A stretch of DNA of 49,782 nt from a virus, in the IMG/VR virus record IMGVR_UViG_3300037193_002459, positions 1 to 49,782 of that record; one strand, given 5' to 3'. The notes under the pieces were generated by a model, which was given only the letters and a program-made list of their open reading frames with translations, was not told the DNA's origin and made no database searches. Made by a program: the position numbers and the translations under genes. This document shows, piece after piece, positions 15,867 through 22,079 of the stretch; the stretch's first letter is position 1; every line of letters starts with the position of its first letter.

Positions 15867-16393
15867 CAGAGCCGTCCCTTCTCGTTGAGCTTGCGGGCGA
15901 CCTGGCGGATCTCCCCGGAGCGGGCCGACACGATCCGGCGGGCTTCCGCCTCGCCTGCGGCCAGCACCCGCGCCCGGTCCTTCGCCGGGATGTGGCGGAG
16001 CTCGGCCTTCACGGCGGCTCGGTCGCCGGAACAGCCGGCCTTCACGCCTGCCGCGTACTCACCGGCCCGCAGGAACGCGATGTTCGCGATCCGCAGCTGC
16101 TCCTCGCCCGGGTGGCTCCGGTGGTGCCACCTGACCAAGCCGCCGCCGTTGCGATGCAGCTCTGCGGACTCGACGACACCGCCGACGGCGCGGGCGGTGA
16201 CCACGTGTGCGGCCTCGTGGATGGTGACCTTGTCGCGCTGGCCGCCGTGGGAATGCCCGACGACAGGTCGAGGCGTGCCCGGCGACTTCGCCAGCAAGTA
16301 CGCGATGACGAGGGCGGCGACCAGGATGGCGCCGTTGTGGCGGGCGAGCAGCAACCCACCCACTAGCACGGCGACCGCGGCGAGGTTCCTCAT
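15866..16393 (-). CDS. Membrane M41-like metalloprotease (HEAAH)
   Basis: 175 aa; ATG is coupled to the upstream stop (ATGA). N-terminal hydrophobic segments (residues 4-34) are followed by a zinc-protease motif HEAAH at 59-63 (KVTIHEAAHVVTARAVGG), the form found in FtsH-type M41 peptidases. The rest is helical and charged, with an Arg-rich end. There is no AAA domain, so this is a stand-alone protease domain. Small HExxH proteins of this kind occur in actinobacterial mobile elements. It may process a transfer or envelope protein of the same operon; the substrate is unknown. Confidence 0.7.
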   Translation of the reverse strand: MRNLAAVAVLVGGLLLARHNGAILVAALVIAYLLAKSPGTPRPVVGHSHGGQRDKVTIHEAAHVVTARAVGGVVESAELHRNGGGLVRWHHRSHPGEEQLRIANIAFLRAGEYAAGVKAGCSGDRAAVKAELRHIPAKDRARVLAAGEAEARRIVSARSGEIRQVARKLNEKGRL

Positions 16394-16602
16394 CGGAGCG
16401 TCCTCGCCACGACGTACCTGACCGCCCTGACCGGGGCGCCGCACCAGCTGAGGCTGAACCTCGTGCGGACGCGCACGAGCTGCTCGCCGTCAGCGCCCAT
16501 CTCGAGGATTTCGCCGAGCCGCTCGTGGAGCTCGCGGATCGTCATGCCGTCGCTGCTGCGAGGCAGCAGCGTGTAGGTGATGGTGGGCGGGTTCGTGTTC
16601 AT
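16390..16602 (-). CDS. 70-aa hypothetical protein of transfer operon
   Basis: Starts with ATG and is linked at both ends by 4-base overlaps, which supports it as real. It is a small alpha/beta protein (ITYTLLPRSSDGMTIRELHE), with no membrane segment or Cys cluster. The N-terminal half may be a small regulatory or adaptor fold. No family was recognised. Confidence 0.6.
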   Translation of the reverse strand: MNTNPPTITYTLLPRSSDGMTIRELHERLGEILEMGADGEQLVRVRTRFSLSWCGAPVRAVRYVVARTLR

Positions 16603-16796
16603 CGGAGGCCTCCGCAGATGACGCAGTTGCGGGCCTTGCCGGCGCCGATGCAGCCGCCGCAGCGGCCCTCGCGGGCGAGCAGACGGGCCCGGTCGTTGTG
16701 CTCCCGCACCGCCCGGTAGAACGCCTCGGCCGGGCTCGTGGGCTTTGCCTCGGTTGCCGTGGGGCTCGCGGGACGGGCCTCGGTGACCTGCGCCAT
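16599..16796 (-). CDS. 65-aa Cys-rich zinc-binding protein
   Basis: ATG at 16796 overlaps the upstream stop (TGATG); a GTG one codon earlier is also possible. A Pro/Thr-rich N-terminus leads to a helix (EAFYRAVREHNDRARLLARE) and a C-terminal cluster CGGCIGAGKARNCVICGG, which should bind zinc. Small zinc proteins of this type are common in actinomycete mobile elements. Function is unknown. Confidence 0.6.
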   Translation of the reverse strand: MAQVTEARPASPTATEAKPTSPAEAFYRAVREHNDRARLLAREGRCGGCIGAGKARNCVICGGLR

Positions 16797-16951
16797 CACC
16801 GGCCGCCGTTCCGCTGCTCGTCGATCCAGGCGTCGAGGTCCTCGACCTTGTTGCCGTTCTGGTCGATCGGGCCCTTCCAGCCGGACTCGCGCAGGTCGTG
16901 GAACTTGCTGTCCTTCTCGGACTCGGGGCTGCTGTCCCAGTTGCGGCTCAT
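16796..16951 (-). CDS. 51-aa acidic protein
   Basis: ATG overlaps the upstream stop (TGATG) and the stop overlaps the next start. Hydrophilic and charged (NWDSSPESEKDSKFHDLRES), ending in DLDAWIDEQRNGGR; it has no membrane or metal motif. The tight coupling on both sides is the evidence that it is translated. No function can be given. Confidence 0.55.
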   Translation of the reverse strand: MSRNWDSSPESEKDSKFHDLRESGWKGPIDQNGNKVEDLDAWIDEQRNGGR

Positions 16952-17235
16952 CACTTGCCTCCTGCGGTGTTGAGGGCCAGCGCTAGCTCCATCTGGAGCC
17001 GCTGAGCGCGGGCCAGGTCGTAGGCGTGGCCGTCCAGCCACACCACCAGCGGCTCCGTCTCCACCACGCCATCCGGCTCGACGACGACCACCTGCTCGAC
17101 CTCCACGTCGCCCACGACGACGCGGTGACGGATGTAGCGGGAGCCGTCGATGTCGTCGGGGTGCGGGTCGTGGCCAGCCGGCTGGGTGCACCAGGCCGGA
17201 CACGTCACGACGGGTGCGGCGAGCGTGGCGGTCAT
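16951..17235 (-). CDS. DUF6907-like protein
   Basis: 94 aa; ATG is coupled to the upstream stop (ATGA). The N-terminal CPAWC followed by a His/Asp segment (HDPHPDDIDGSRYIRH) and the beta-rich middle (VEVEQVVVVEPDGVVETEP) are typical of the DUF6907 proteins of streptomycetes and other actinomycetes, which occur in mobile elements with HTH regulators. The C-terminal helix (YDLARAQRLQMELALALN) also matches the family pattern. The function is unknown; a DNA- or metal-binding role is possible. Confidence 0.65.
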   Translation of the reverse strand: MTATLAAPVVTCPAWCTQPAGHDPHPDDIDGSRYIRHRVVVGDVEVEQVVVVEPDGVVETEPLVVWLDGHAYDLARAQRLQMELALALNTAGGK

Positions 17236-17426
17236 CGGACGGCTCCCGTCCGGCAGGCGCAGCAGTGCTGCCCGAGCGCGCACGACATGCAGTCGCACGA
17301 GCAGAACGTGGCCTGGACGGCGCCGTTCACCAGGGCCAGGCGGAGCCGCGGGCCCGCCGCGAACGGTGACGAGGGCGGGAGAGGACGGCGCGAACCCAGC
17401 GCCACAGCGCGCGCACGGCCCCTCAT
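17232..17426 (-). CDS. 64-aa Cys-cluster protein
   Basis: ATG is coupled by ATGA to the upstream gene, and its stop overlaps the DUF6907-like start. The C-terminal third has seven Cys and one His within about 20 residues (CSCDCMSC, then GQHCCAC), which could bind one or two metal ions. The N-terminus is basic and Pro-rich. It lies inside the transfer operon. Translation is supported only by the overlaps and the striking Cys pattern. Confidence 0.5.
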   Translation of the reverse strand: MRGRARAVALGSRRPLPPSSPFAAGPRLRLALVNGAVQATFCSCDCMSCALGQHCCACRTGAVR

Positions 17427-17806
17427 CGGTCCGCCGCCGCAGAAGCGAGACGGTTGTACAGCCCGCGCAGCGCCTTCCGCTCCCGCGGGTCCCGCAGCTC
17501 CCGGTAGATGTGCGGGATCGCCGCCAGCGCCAGCGCCTGCTCGGCCGGCGTGCCGAGCTGCACCGTCTCGCCGAGGATGGCCTCCCCGTCGCCGAGCTCG
17601 CCGGACACAGCGGACGGCCCGACCTCGCCGAGCAGCCCTCGGGAGCGTGGGTCGATGACGCGCACGTGGACACGCAGGTCCGGGTCGGCCTCGTCGAACT
17701 GGTAGACGACGTTCTGCCCGTCGACCGCGACGGACATGGCGACGCGGCGGTAGTCGGTGATCACGCCTACACGGCCGGATGGTGCGGGGATCTTCGTGAC
17801 TGACAT
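17423..17806 (-). CDS. 127-aa hypothetical protein of transfer operon
   Basis: The ATG at 17806 has a good AGGAGG 10 bases upstream and was chosen; a longer form from GTG 17944 (173 aa) would give a 4-base overlap with the preceding gene but adds a low-complexity N-terminus. The protein is alpha/beta, starting SVTKIPAPSGRVGVITDYRR, with a beta strand VAVDGQNVVYQFDEADP and a helical C-terminus. It has no membrane segment. No family was recognised. Confidence 0.6.
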   Translation of the reverse strand: MSVTKIPAPSGRVGVITDYRRVAMSVAVDGQNVVYQFDEADPDLRVHVRVIDPRSRGLLGEVGPSAVSGELGDGEAILGETVQLGTPAEQALALAAIPHIYRELRDPRERKALRGLYNRLASAAADR

Positions 17807-17940
17807 GAGGATGCGGCCTCCTGCTCGAAGTTGGTCTCTGGTGGCGCCCGCCCACGACTCGAACGTGGGTGCCTGCCAGCCGGGCTGGTGGCTGCCCCCG
17901 GCCGCCGAACCCCACGTCATCTCGGCGGCCGGGGAAGCGG

Positions 17941-18114
17941 TCACAACAGGCCGAAGCGCGGGGCCTCCGTGTTGCCGGTGTGGCGCCGGTAGTCCTCCTG
18001 CGCCCGCTCCCGGCCAGCCACGATCTCGGCCTGGTCGCGCTCGAACTCGGCGCGCTGCTCCGCCTTCGTCATGTCCCGCAGCTCCACGTTCAGCAGCTCC
18101 CTGGCACTACGCAT
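17941..18114 (-). CDS. 57-aa charged helical protein, first gene of leftward operon
   Basis: ATG-initiated, 57 aa, almost entirely helical and charged (MTKAEQRAEFERDQAEIVAG). It is the first gene after the divergent promoter region and so leads the transfer operon. It ends in GTGA, which could couple to an alternative start of the next gene. The function is unknown; small leader proteins here could be transcription factors or antidotes, but no motif shows this. Confidence 0.6.
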   Translation of the reverse strand: MRSARELLNVELRDMTKAEQRAEFERDQAEIVAGRERAQEDYRRHTGNTEAPRFGLL

Positions 18115-18135
18115 CCCGCGTCCTTCCGTCCCTGA

Positions 18136-18177
18136 TGCCTACGCACTTGACCAAAATGTGTAAGCAGACGGTACGAT
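18136..18177. promoter_or_regulatory. Overlapping divergent promoters, transfer operon / GntR-HD gene
   Basis: On the + strand TTGACC (18147-18152) and TACGAT (18172-18177, 19-bp spacer) lie just before ATG 18184. On the - strand TTACAC (18163-18158) and TAGGCA (18141-18136, 16-bp spacer) face the leftward operon. The two -35 boxes are interleaved, so binding at one site would block the other, as in a switch. This is a local AT-rich patch in a GC-rich region. Confidence 0.55.
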
Positions 18178-18183
18178 CTGAGC

Positions 18184-19119
18184 ATGCAAATTGTCAACGG
18201 CGCCGCTCCCCGCCGTGATCTGCTCAGGCAGCTATGGTCTGCGGCTATGCAGCCTGTAGACCGCGACGACCCGCGGCCCCCGTACGTGAAGATCGCCGCG
18301 TCGATCCGGGCCGCGATCCTCTCGGGCGAATTCGAGCCCGGCACGCGGCTGCCCATCGGGGAGGACCTGGCCGAGTTCTTCGGCGTGACACGTTCGACGA
18401 TCGGCTCGGCGATCAGGGTGTTGCAGGAGGAAGGCTTCGTCCGGAGCCGCACCGGCAGTGGCGTCTACGTGAACAGCCGGGCGAAGATCCCTGTCGCTGA
18501 GGGCGAGCCGCACCCACTGCACGGCGTCGCGACGTTCCTGCACGAGGCCGGGCACCTGAAGAACCTGCCGCGCGCCGGGTGGCTACTGCTGGGGATCCGG
18601 CACCCGGAGAGCGTCGCCGAGCACTCGCTGCGGGTCGGCCTCATCGGCATCGTGCTGGCCGCCATCGAGGGCGCCGACCCCGGTCGCACGGCCGCGCTGT
18701 GCCTCATGCACGACGTGCACGAGACCCGGATCGGGGACATCCCGTCGGTCGGCCGCAGCTACGTCACCACAGCGAAGCCGCAGGCCGTGACCTCGCACCA
18801 GACGTCGGTGATGCCCGATGAGGTGGCGAAGGTGCTGCAGGACCTCACCGGCGAGTACGAGGACACCGAGACGATCGAGTCTCGGGTCGCCCACGACGCC
18901 GACAAGATCGAGACGCTGATGCAGGCCCGGGAGTACGCGCTGCAGGGGTTCGCCACCGAGCCGTGGTCGGACACCTCGATCCAGGCGCTGAGGACGGAGT
19001 CGGGGAAGCAGCTCGCGCAGGCGATCGTGGCCGGCGACCCGCACAGCTGGTGGTCGACCTTCGCGTCGAGCTACCACGAGCTGCGCGCCGCGACCCGGGC
19101 ACGTCAGGAGCGGCCATGA
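18184..19119 (+). CDS. GntR-type regulator fused to HD hydrolase domain
   Basis: 311 aa from ATG 18184; ATG 18247 (290 aa) is the alternative start. A GntR winged helix (about residues 32-98: EPGTRLPIGEDLAEFFGVTR) is followed by an HD-family metal hydrolase domain (112-300) with His147, His176-Asp177 and Asp238/240, like YfbR-type nucleotidases. Separate GntR (KorSA-like) and nucleotide-hydrolase genes occur in AICEs; here they are one polypeptide, suggesting that a nucleotide might act as effector. It is divergent from the transfer operon and probably represses it. The -10 box lies 6 bases before the first ATG, so the transcript may be leaderless. Confidence 0.75.
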   Translation: MQIVNGAAPRRDLLRQLWSAAMQPVDRDDPRPPYVKIAASIRAAILSGEFEPGTRLPIGEDLAEFFGVTRSTIGSAIRVLQEEGFVRSRTGSGVYVNSRAKIPVAEGEPHPLHGVATFLHEAGHLKNLPRAGWLLLGIRHPESVAEHSLRVGLIGIVLAAIEGADPGRTAALCLMHDVHETRIGDIPSVGRSYVTTAKPQAVTSHQTSVMPDEVAKVLQDLTGEYEDTETIESRVAHDADKIETLMQAREYALQGFATEPWSDTSIQALRTESGKQLAQAIVAGDPHSWWSTFASSYHELRAATRARQERP

Positions 19120-19295
19120 CCAACGAGCAGCCAGATGTGCCGACAGTGTTCGATCGACTCCTCGCGGCGGGGCTGTCGCCGGAGCGGATCGAGTGGCACC
19201 TTGGCGCGGGCAGGGTTGAGCTGGACGGCGAGACCGTGACCGATCCGTACCGGCCAGCGCCGAAGCCTGCCCGGCTGATCATCGACATGCAGTGA
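19116..19295 (+). CDS. 59-aa S4-like small protein
   Basis: ATG overlaps the regulator stop (ATGA). The pattern DRLLAAGLS-x-ER-x3-HL-x-AG-x-VELDGETVTDP resembles the S4 RNA-binding motif (helix-turn-helix then a short beta hairpin). Similar small proteins occur in actinomycete mobile elements beside regulators. An RNA-binding or regulatory role is inferred. Confidence 0.55.
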   Translation: MTNEQPDVPTVFDRLLAAGLSPERIEWHLGAGRVELDGETVTDPYRPAPKPARLIIDMQ

Positions 19296-19309
19296 AGGAG
19301 GGCGGGGCC

Positions 19310-19573
19310 GTGGCCGAGGGCATGACCGTCGCCGAGCTCGCGCTCGATCTCGGCTTCCTGCAGCCCGACGACGTCGTCGCGACGGTGGTCGAGCACCTCG
19401 GCCTGGACGTGCACGACGACGTCCTGCCGCCGGCGGTGTGTGTCGAGGTGCGCGACATCCTCAACCCGAACGGTGAGCGCACCGCCCCGGCGCCGCTGTA
19501 CTGGCCGGGGCACCCGGTGTCGTGGGCGGGCACATCGCCGACGGCCGGTGAGGACCTCTACGACGACTGGTGA
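19310..19573 (+). CDS. 87-aa hypothetical protein
   Basis: GTG 19310 was chosen because GAAGGAGGG lies 8 bases upstream; the GTG at 19292 would overlap that site. Acidic alpha/beta protein (VAELALDLGFLQPDDVVATV) with a Pro/Trp-rich end. It completes the short regulator operon and is followed within 20 bases by a strong terminator. No family was recognised. Confidence 0.6.
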   Translation: MAEGMTVAELALDLGFLQPDDVVATVVEHLGLDVHDDVLPPAVCVEVRDILNPNGERTAPAPLYWPGHPVSWAGTSPTAGEDLYDDW

Positions 19574-19590
19574 GGTCCCGACGAACAACG

Positions 19591-19622
19591 CGCCCCCGTC
19601 TCCGGTTCTGGAGACGGGGGCG
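19591..19622. terminator. Bidirectional hairpin terminator
   Basis: A perfect 13-bp stem: CGCCCCCGTCTCC (19591-19603), loop GGTTCT, GGAGACGGGGGCG (19610-19622), followed by TTCTCTCGTT. It separates the rightward regulator operon from the converging leftward gene at 19638. Confidence 0.9.
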
Positions 19623-19637
19623 TTCTCTCGTTCGGGG

Positions 19638-19835
19638 TCAGCCGACGCGCTTGCCGTCGACGTAGACCTCGCCGTCGATGATGTCGATGGAGCCGCCGCC
19701 TGACCCGACCTTCTGGCCGTTGACGTACGTGTCGCCTCCGCTCTGCACCACCGTGTTGCCGACCTTGCCGCCCACCTGGCCGACGCCGACGATCGTGAGG
19801 TCGACGTCCTCGTCGTCCTTCCACCACTTGCCCAT
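19638..19835 (-). CDS. 65-aa Gly-rich beta-repeat protein
   Basis: ATG with tandem AGGAG sites upstream. A basic/acidic start (GKWWKDDEDVDLTIVG) leads to repeats of the type G-x-VGGKVGN, DTYVNGQKVGSG and EVYVDGKRVG, which look like short beta-hairpin units. There is no signal peptide. It is the last gene before the shared terminator. Function is unknown. Confidence 0.6.
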   Translation of the reverse strand: MGKWWKDDEDVDLTIVGVGQVGGKVGNTVVQSGGDTYVNGQKVGSGGGSIDIIDGEVYVDGKRVG

Positions 19836-19921
19836 GCCCGTGCTCCTCTCCTCGGATGCTCGCTGTCCGAGCACCTCGCCCAGCCGACCGCGCGCGGCGA
19901 TCGGCTCGACGTGGCGTCCGG

Positions 19922-20380
19922 TCAGCGTGCCCGCCGGGCCAGCCACGCGGCGACAGCGACGGTGGCGATCGTCCCCGCGGGGATCTGCAGCTGCTGGTGC
20001 GCGGCCTGATCGAGCAGCATCCGGCCGTTGACGCCGTGGTCGGCGAGATCGTGGAACCGGCGCTTCCCGGTGGCGTCGGAGAACCGGCGCAGCAGCCGCC
20101 CGTCGTCGATCACGGCGTGCAGGACACCCTCTACGACCGCCCCGGCGAGCTGCGCGAGCAACGGCACCCGGACACCGGCAGCACGGTAGAACGCGGCCTT
20201 CGTGACGGCCTGCGTGGCGGCGTACGTGGCGGCGTGCGCGGCGAGCGCCCGACGGCCGGCGGGGGTGCGCTGCTGCTTGGCCTGCGCCCAGCAATCGGCC
20301 TGCACAAGGTAGTCGCCGCCGTGGTGGCCGGCGAGGGAGCCGAGGGTGGTCAGGACGGTGGTTGCGGCGCGGTCGTGCAT
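19922..20380 (-). CDS. DUF3307-family membrane protein
   Basis: 152 aa from ATG with CAGGAGC upstream. The segment LAGHHGGDYLVQADCWAQAK, the later HAATYAATQAVTKAAF and the His/Asp motif DHGVNGRMLLDQAAHQ match the DUF3307 pattern of membrane-embedded His/Asp-rich proteins, often labelled transcriptional regulators in actinomycete plasmids and phages. A hydrophobic C-terminal helix ends in ARRAR. The role is unknown; its place between two small leftward genes in the lysogeny region suggests expression in the prophage. Confidence 0.7.
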   Translation of the reverse strand: MHDRAATTVLTTLGSLAGHHGGDYLVQADCWAQAKQQRTPAGRRALAAHAATYAATQAVTKAAFYRAAGVRVPLLAQLAGAVVEGVLHAVIDDGRLLRRFSDATGKRRFHDLADHGVNGRMLLDQAAHQQLQIPAGTIATVAVAAWLARRAR

Positions 20381-20462
20381 GATTCGGGTGCTCCTGTTCT
20401 CGTTGCGGGTTCGGGAGTGCCCGGGGCGGCGGGTCTGCCAGGACGTGCGCCGCCCCGGGTCT

Positions 20463-20903
20463 TCAGTCGATGGGCTCGCCTGCGGCAATGGGGTCTTCGT
20501 CGATCGCTGCGGCGGTGTAGCCGCGCTTGTTCGCCGCCTTGATCTTCTTGAGGCGGTACTCGACTGTCGACGGGCTGGACACCTCGAGCGCTGACGCGAG
20601 GGTCCGCAGCGAGACGCCCTTCTCGTGCGCGACTTCGAGGACGCGCTCCTCCTGGCCCTCGAGCACCATGCGGATGCGGTGCAGGTGGTCGAGGAGGAAG
20701 TACAGGTCGTCGGGGTGCTCGGTGAGCAGCGGGTCGGGGGCGTCACCGCGCTTCGGGGTGCGCAGGGCGTCGACGAGGCCCCGGAGCCGGCTCGCCAGCA
20801 TGATGACGGCGGAGCTGTCGGTGCGGGGGTCGACGGTGATGGTGACGTCGGTGGGCTGGTCGTCGCGGAATCCGGTGACGAGGTAGTTGCTCCAGTGGGC
20901 CAC
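20463..20903 (-). CDS. HTH regulator with upstream palindrome
   Basis: 146 aa from GTG with GAGGAGG 5 bases upstream. An N-terminal beta region is followed by long helices (residues about 60-92) and a helix-turn-helix-like segment (GVSLRTLASALEVSSPSTVEYRLKK, about 96-121). The operator palindrome TGTCCAAAAGTTTGGACA lies 44 bases upstream of the start, so autoregulation is likely. It could control int/attP or the neighbouring leftward genes. The sequence family is not recognised beyond the HTH. Confidence 0.65.
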   Translation of the reverse strand: MAHWSNYLVTGFRDDQPTDVTITVDPRTDSSAVIMLASRLRGLVDALRTPKRGDAPDPLLTEHPDDLYFLLDHLHRIRMVLEGQEERVLEVAHEKGVSLRTLASALEVSSPSTVEYRLKKIKAANKRGYTAAAIDEDPIAAGEPID

Positions 20904-20946
20904 GGCCCCTCCTCGATGCTGTCCAACTTTTCGAACACGTCGAGTG

Positions 20947-20964
20947 TGTCCAAAAGTTTGGACA
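20947..20964. promoter_or_regulatory. 18-bp operator palindrome
   Basis: TGTCCAAAAGTTTGGACA: 8-bp arms TGTCCAAA/TTTGGACA around AG. A second half-site TGTCCAAC lies at 20920-20927. It sits in the leader of the HTH gene that starts at 20903, in an AT-rich patch, and is probably bound by that gene's product. Confidence 0.7.
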
Positions 20965-21024
20965 GCGGCAAGGCTGCCGATCGGGTGATGTCTAGCAGGC
21001 GTGAGACCTGAAGTTCAGCCGCTT

Positions 21025-21053
21025 ACGGCCCGTCACCTTCGGTGGCGGGCCGT
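21025..21053. terminator. Strong hairpin flanking attP
   Basis: ACGGCCCGTCAC, loop CTTCG, GTGGCGGGCCGT: a 12-bp stem with one T-G pair. There is no T-tract. It lies between the divergent HTH gene at 20903 and attP, so it may insulate attP from transcription or be part of the att structure. Confidence 0.55.
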
Positions 21054-21151
21054 AGTCGTTGGGGCGGCATTTCGGGGCCTCTGGCCCATTCTCGCCCCAT
21101 TGATCTTCGGGAACGGATCTCACCGACTGTGTTTTGCCTGGTCAGATGGGG

Positions 21152-21193
21152 TGCCCCCGGCAGGACTCGAACCTGCGACCTAGAGATTAGAAG
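21152..21193 (-). other. attP: attP core: 3' half of tRNA-Arg(TCT)
   Basis: Read on the - strand this is the 3' half of a tRNA: anticodon loop CTTCTAA (anticodon TCT), TCTCT, variable region, T-arm GCAGG-TTCGAGT-CCTGC, acceptor strand CGGGGGC and discriminator A. The bases 5' of the loop (TTGAA) cannot pair with TCTCT, so the tRNA is not complete; identity starts at the anticodon loop. This is the classic structure of an integrase attachment site that restores the host tRNA 3' end. The tyrosine integrase lies 0.9 kb away. The surrounding 20965-21349 holds no convincing gene. Confidence 0.85.
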
Positions 21194-21349
21194 TTCAATC
21201 CCGCACGCGTTACCGGATGAGTCCAGATGTCATGTTGGGTCCATTCGTGCAGGTCAGACCCCGTGTCGGCGATCTTGACGCGTCGCGAGTTGTCACCGGG
21301 TGACATGAGGCCGTGGCCCATCGCCCGCCCCATCGCTCTCCGCGTGAGG

Positions 21350-21391
21350 TGTAGACATAGGTCTACAGTCATGTGTAGACTCTAGTCTACA
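21350..21391. promoter_or_regulatory. Twin 18-bp operators
   Basis: TGTAGACATAGGTCTACA (21350-21367) and TGTAGACTCTAGTCTACA (21374-21391) are two palindromes with TGTAGAC/GTCTACA arms, centred 24 bp apart. They end 19 bases before the ATG of the HTH gene at 21411, so that protein or another dimer probably binds both cooperatively. The -10 region of its promoter is likely within or between them. Confidence 0.8.
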
Positions 21392-21410
21392 CCGACTAGG
21401 GAGGCATCGG

Positions 21411-22076
21411 ATGGCCACCACGACCCAGATCACCAACATCGCCAGCAAGTTCGACCTCAACTCCTACGCCGGACAATTCGCCGGGGACTTCGACATGGAG
21501 GCCGTCCACGCCGACTACGTGACACGCCTCAATGAGGCGCTGCCGCGCGGCATCACGCTCGCCCGCAACGGCGACGTGTACGCCGACGTTGATGTCGCCG
21601 ATGAGGCCCGCGACATCGACTGGGACGAGTTCATCGGCGACTACGACCCGGCCGACCTCTTCGAGCGGCACGACCGGACCGCGGAGCTGCTCTCGGCCGT
21701 GACTGACGCCGCGCAGACGGCCATCCTCGCCGAGCGGCAGCGAGTCTCCGCCGTGCGGGCCGCGAAGAACTCCGGCCGGTTCACCGCCGAGGAGATCGCC
21801 GCAGCGGCTGGGGTAACCCGGGACGGCGTGTACAAGATGCTCGCTCGCAGCCGACCGACGGTCGCGCTTCGCGATGCCGAGATGGCTCGGTACCTCGCCG
21901 GCATGCCGCAGATCGACCCGGCGTTCGGCGGCCCCCGGGTCGACGTGGAGGGCGCCACCGTCACTCTGAACACCGAGGCGCTCGATCTACTCGCCGACCT
22001 CGACGAGGACATCGACGGCCACTACGACGGCACCCACATCTGGATCGGGGGCACCGAGTACCGCGTCGAGGGCTGA
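21411..22076 (+). CDS. HTH regulatory protein between attP and integrase
   Basis: 221 aa, ATG after AGGGAGG. The N-terminal ~75 residues are mixed alpha/beta and acidic. A helix-turn-helix (FTAEEIAAAAGVTRDGVYKM, about residues 121-140) is in the middle, and a beta-rich C-terminal part ends ITYRVEG-like (GTEYRVEG). Twin palindromes precede it. It converges on the integrase with only 3 bases between the two stops. It may be the directionality or expression control of integration. No named family was recognised. Confidence 0.7.
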   Translation: MATTTQITNIASKFDLNSYAGQFAGDFDMEAVHADYVTRLNEALPRGITLARNGDVYADVDVADEARDIDWDEFIGDYDPADLFERHDRTAELLSAVTDAAQTAILAERQRVSAVRAAKNSGRFTAEEIAAAAGVTRDGVYKMLARSRPTVALRDAEMARYLAGMPQIDPAFGGPRVDVEGATVTLNTEALDLLADLDEDIDGHYDGTHIWIGGTEYRVEG

Positions 22077-22079
22077 CCT

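Noticed and set aside
17842-17880. tRNA T-arm-like hairpin on the minus strand (CCACG-TTCGAGT-CGTGG)
   Set aside because: No matching acceptor, anticodon or D-arm can be found around it, so it is not a tRNA gene; it may be chance or an old att remnant.
21001-21183. ORF ending GVPPAGLEPAT
   Set aside because: This is the usual false ORF read antisense across a tRNA 3' end; no ribosome site or homologous protein is expected.
21152-21193. A functional tRNA gene
   Set aside because: Only the 3' half is present; the 5' half does not pair with the anticodon stem or acceptor. It was annotated as attP instead.
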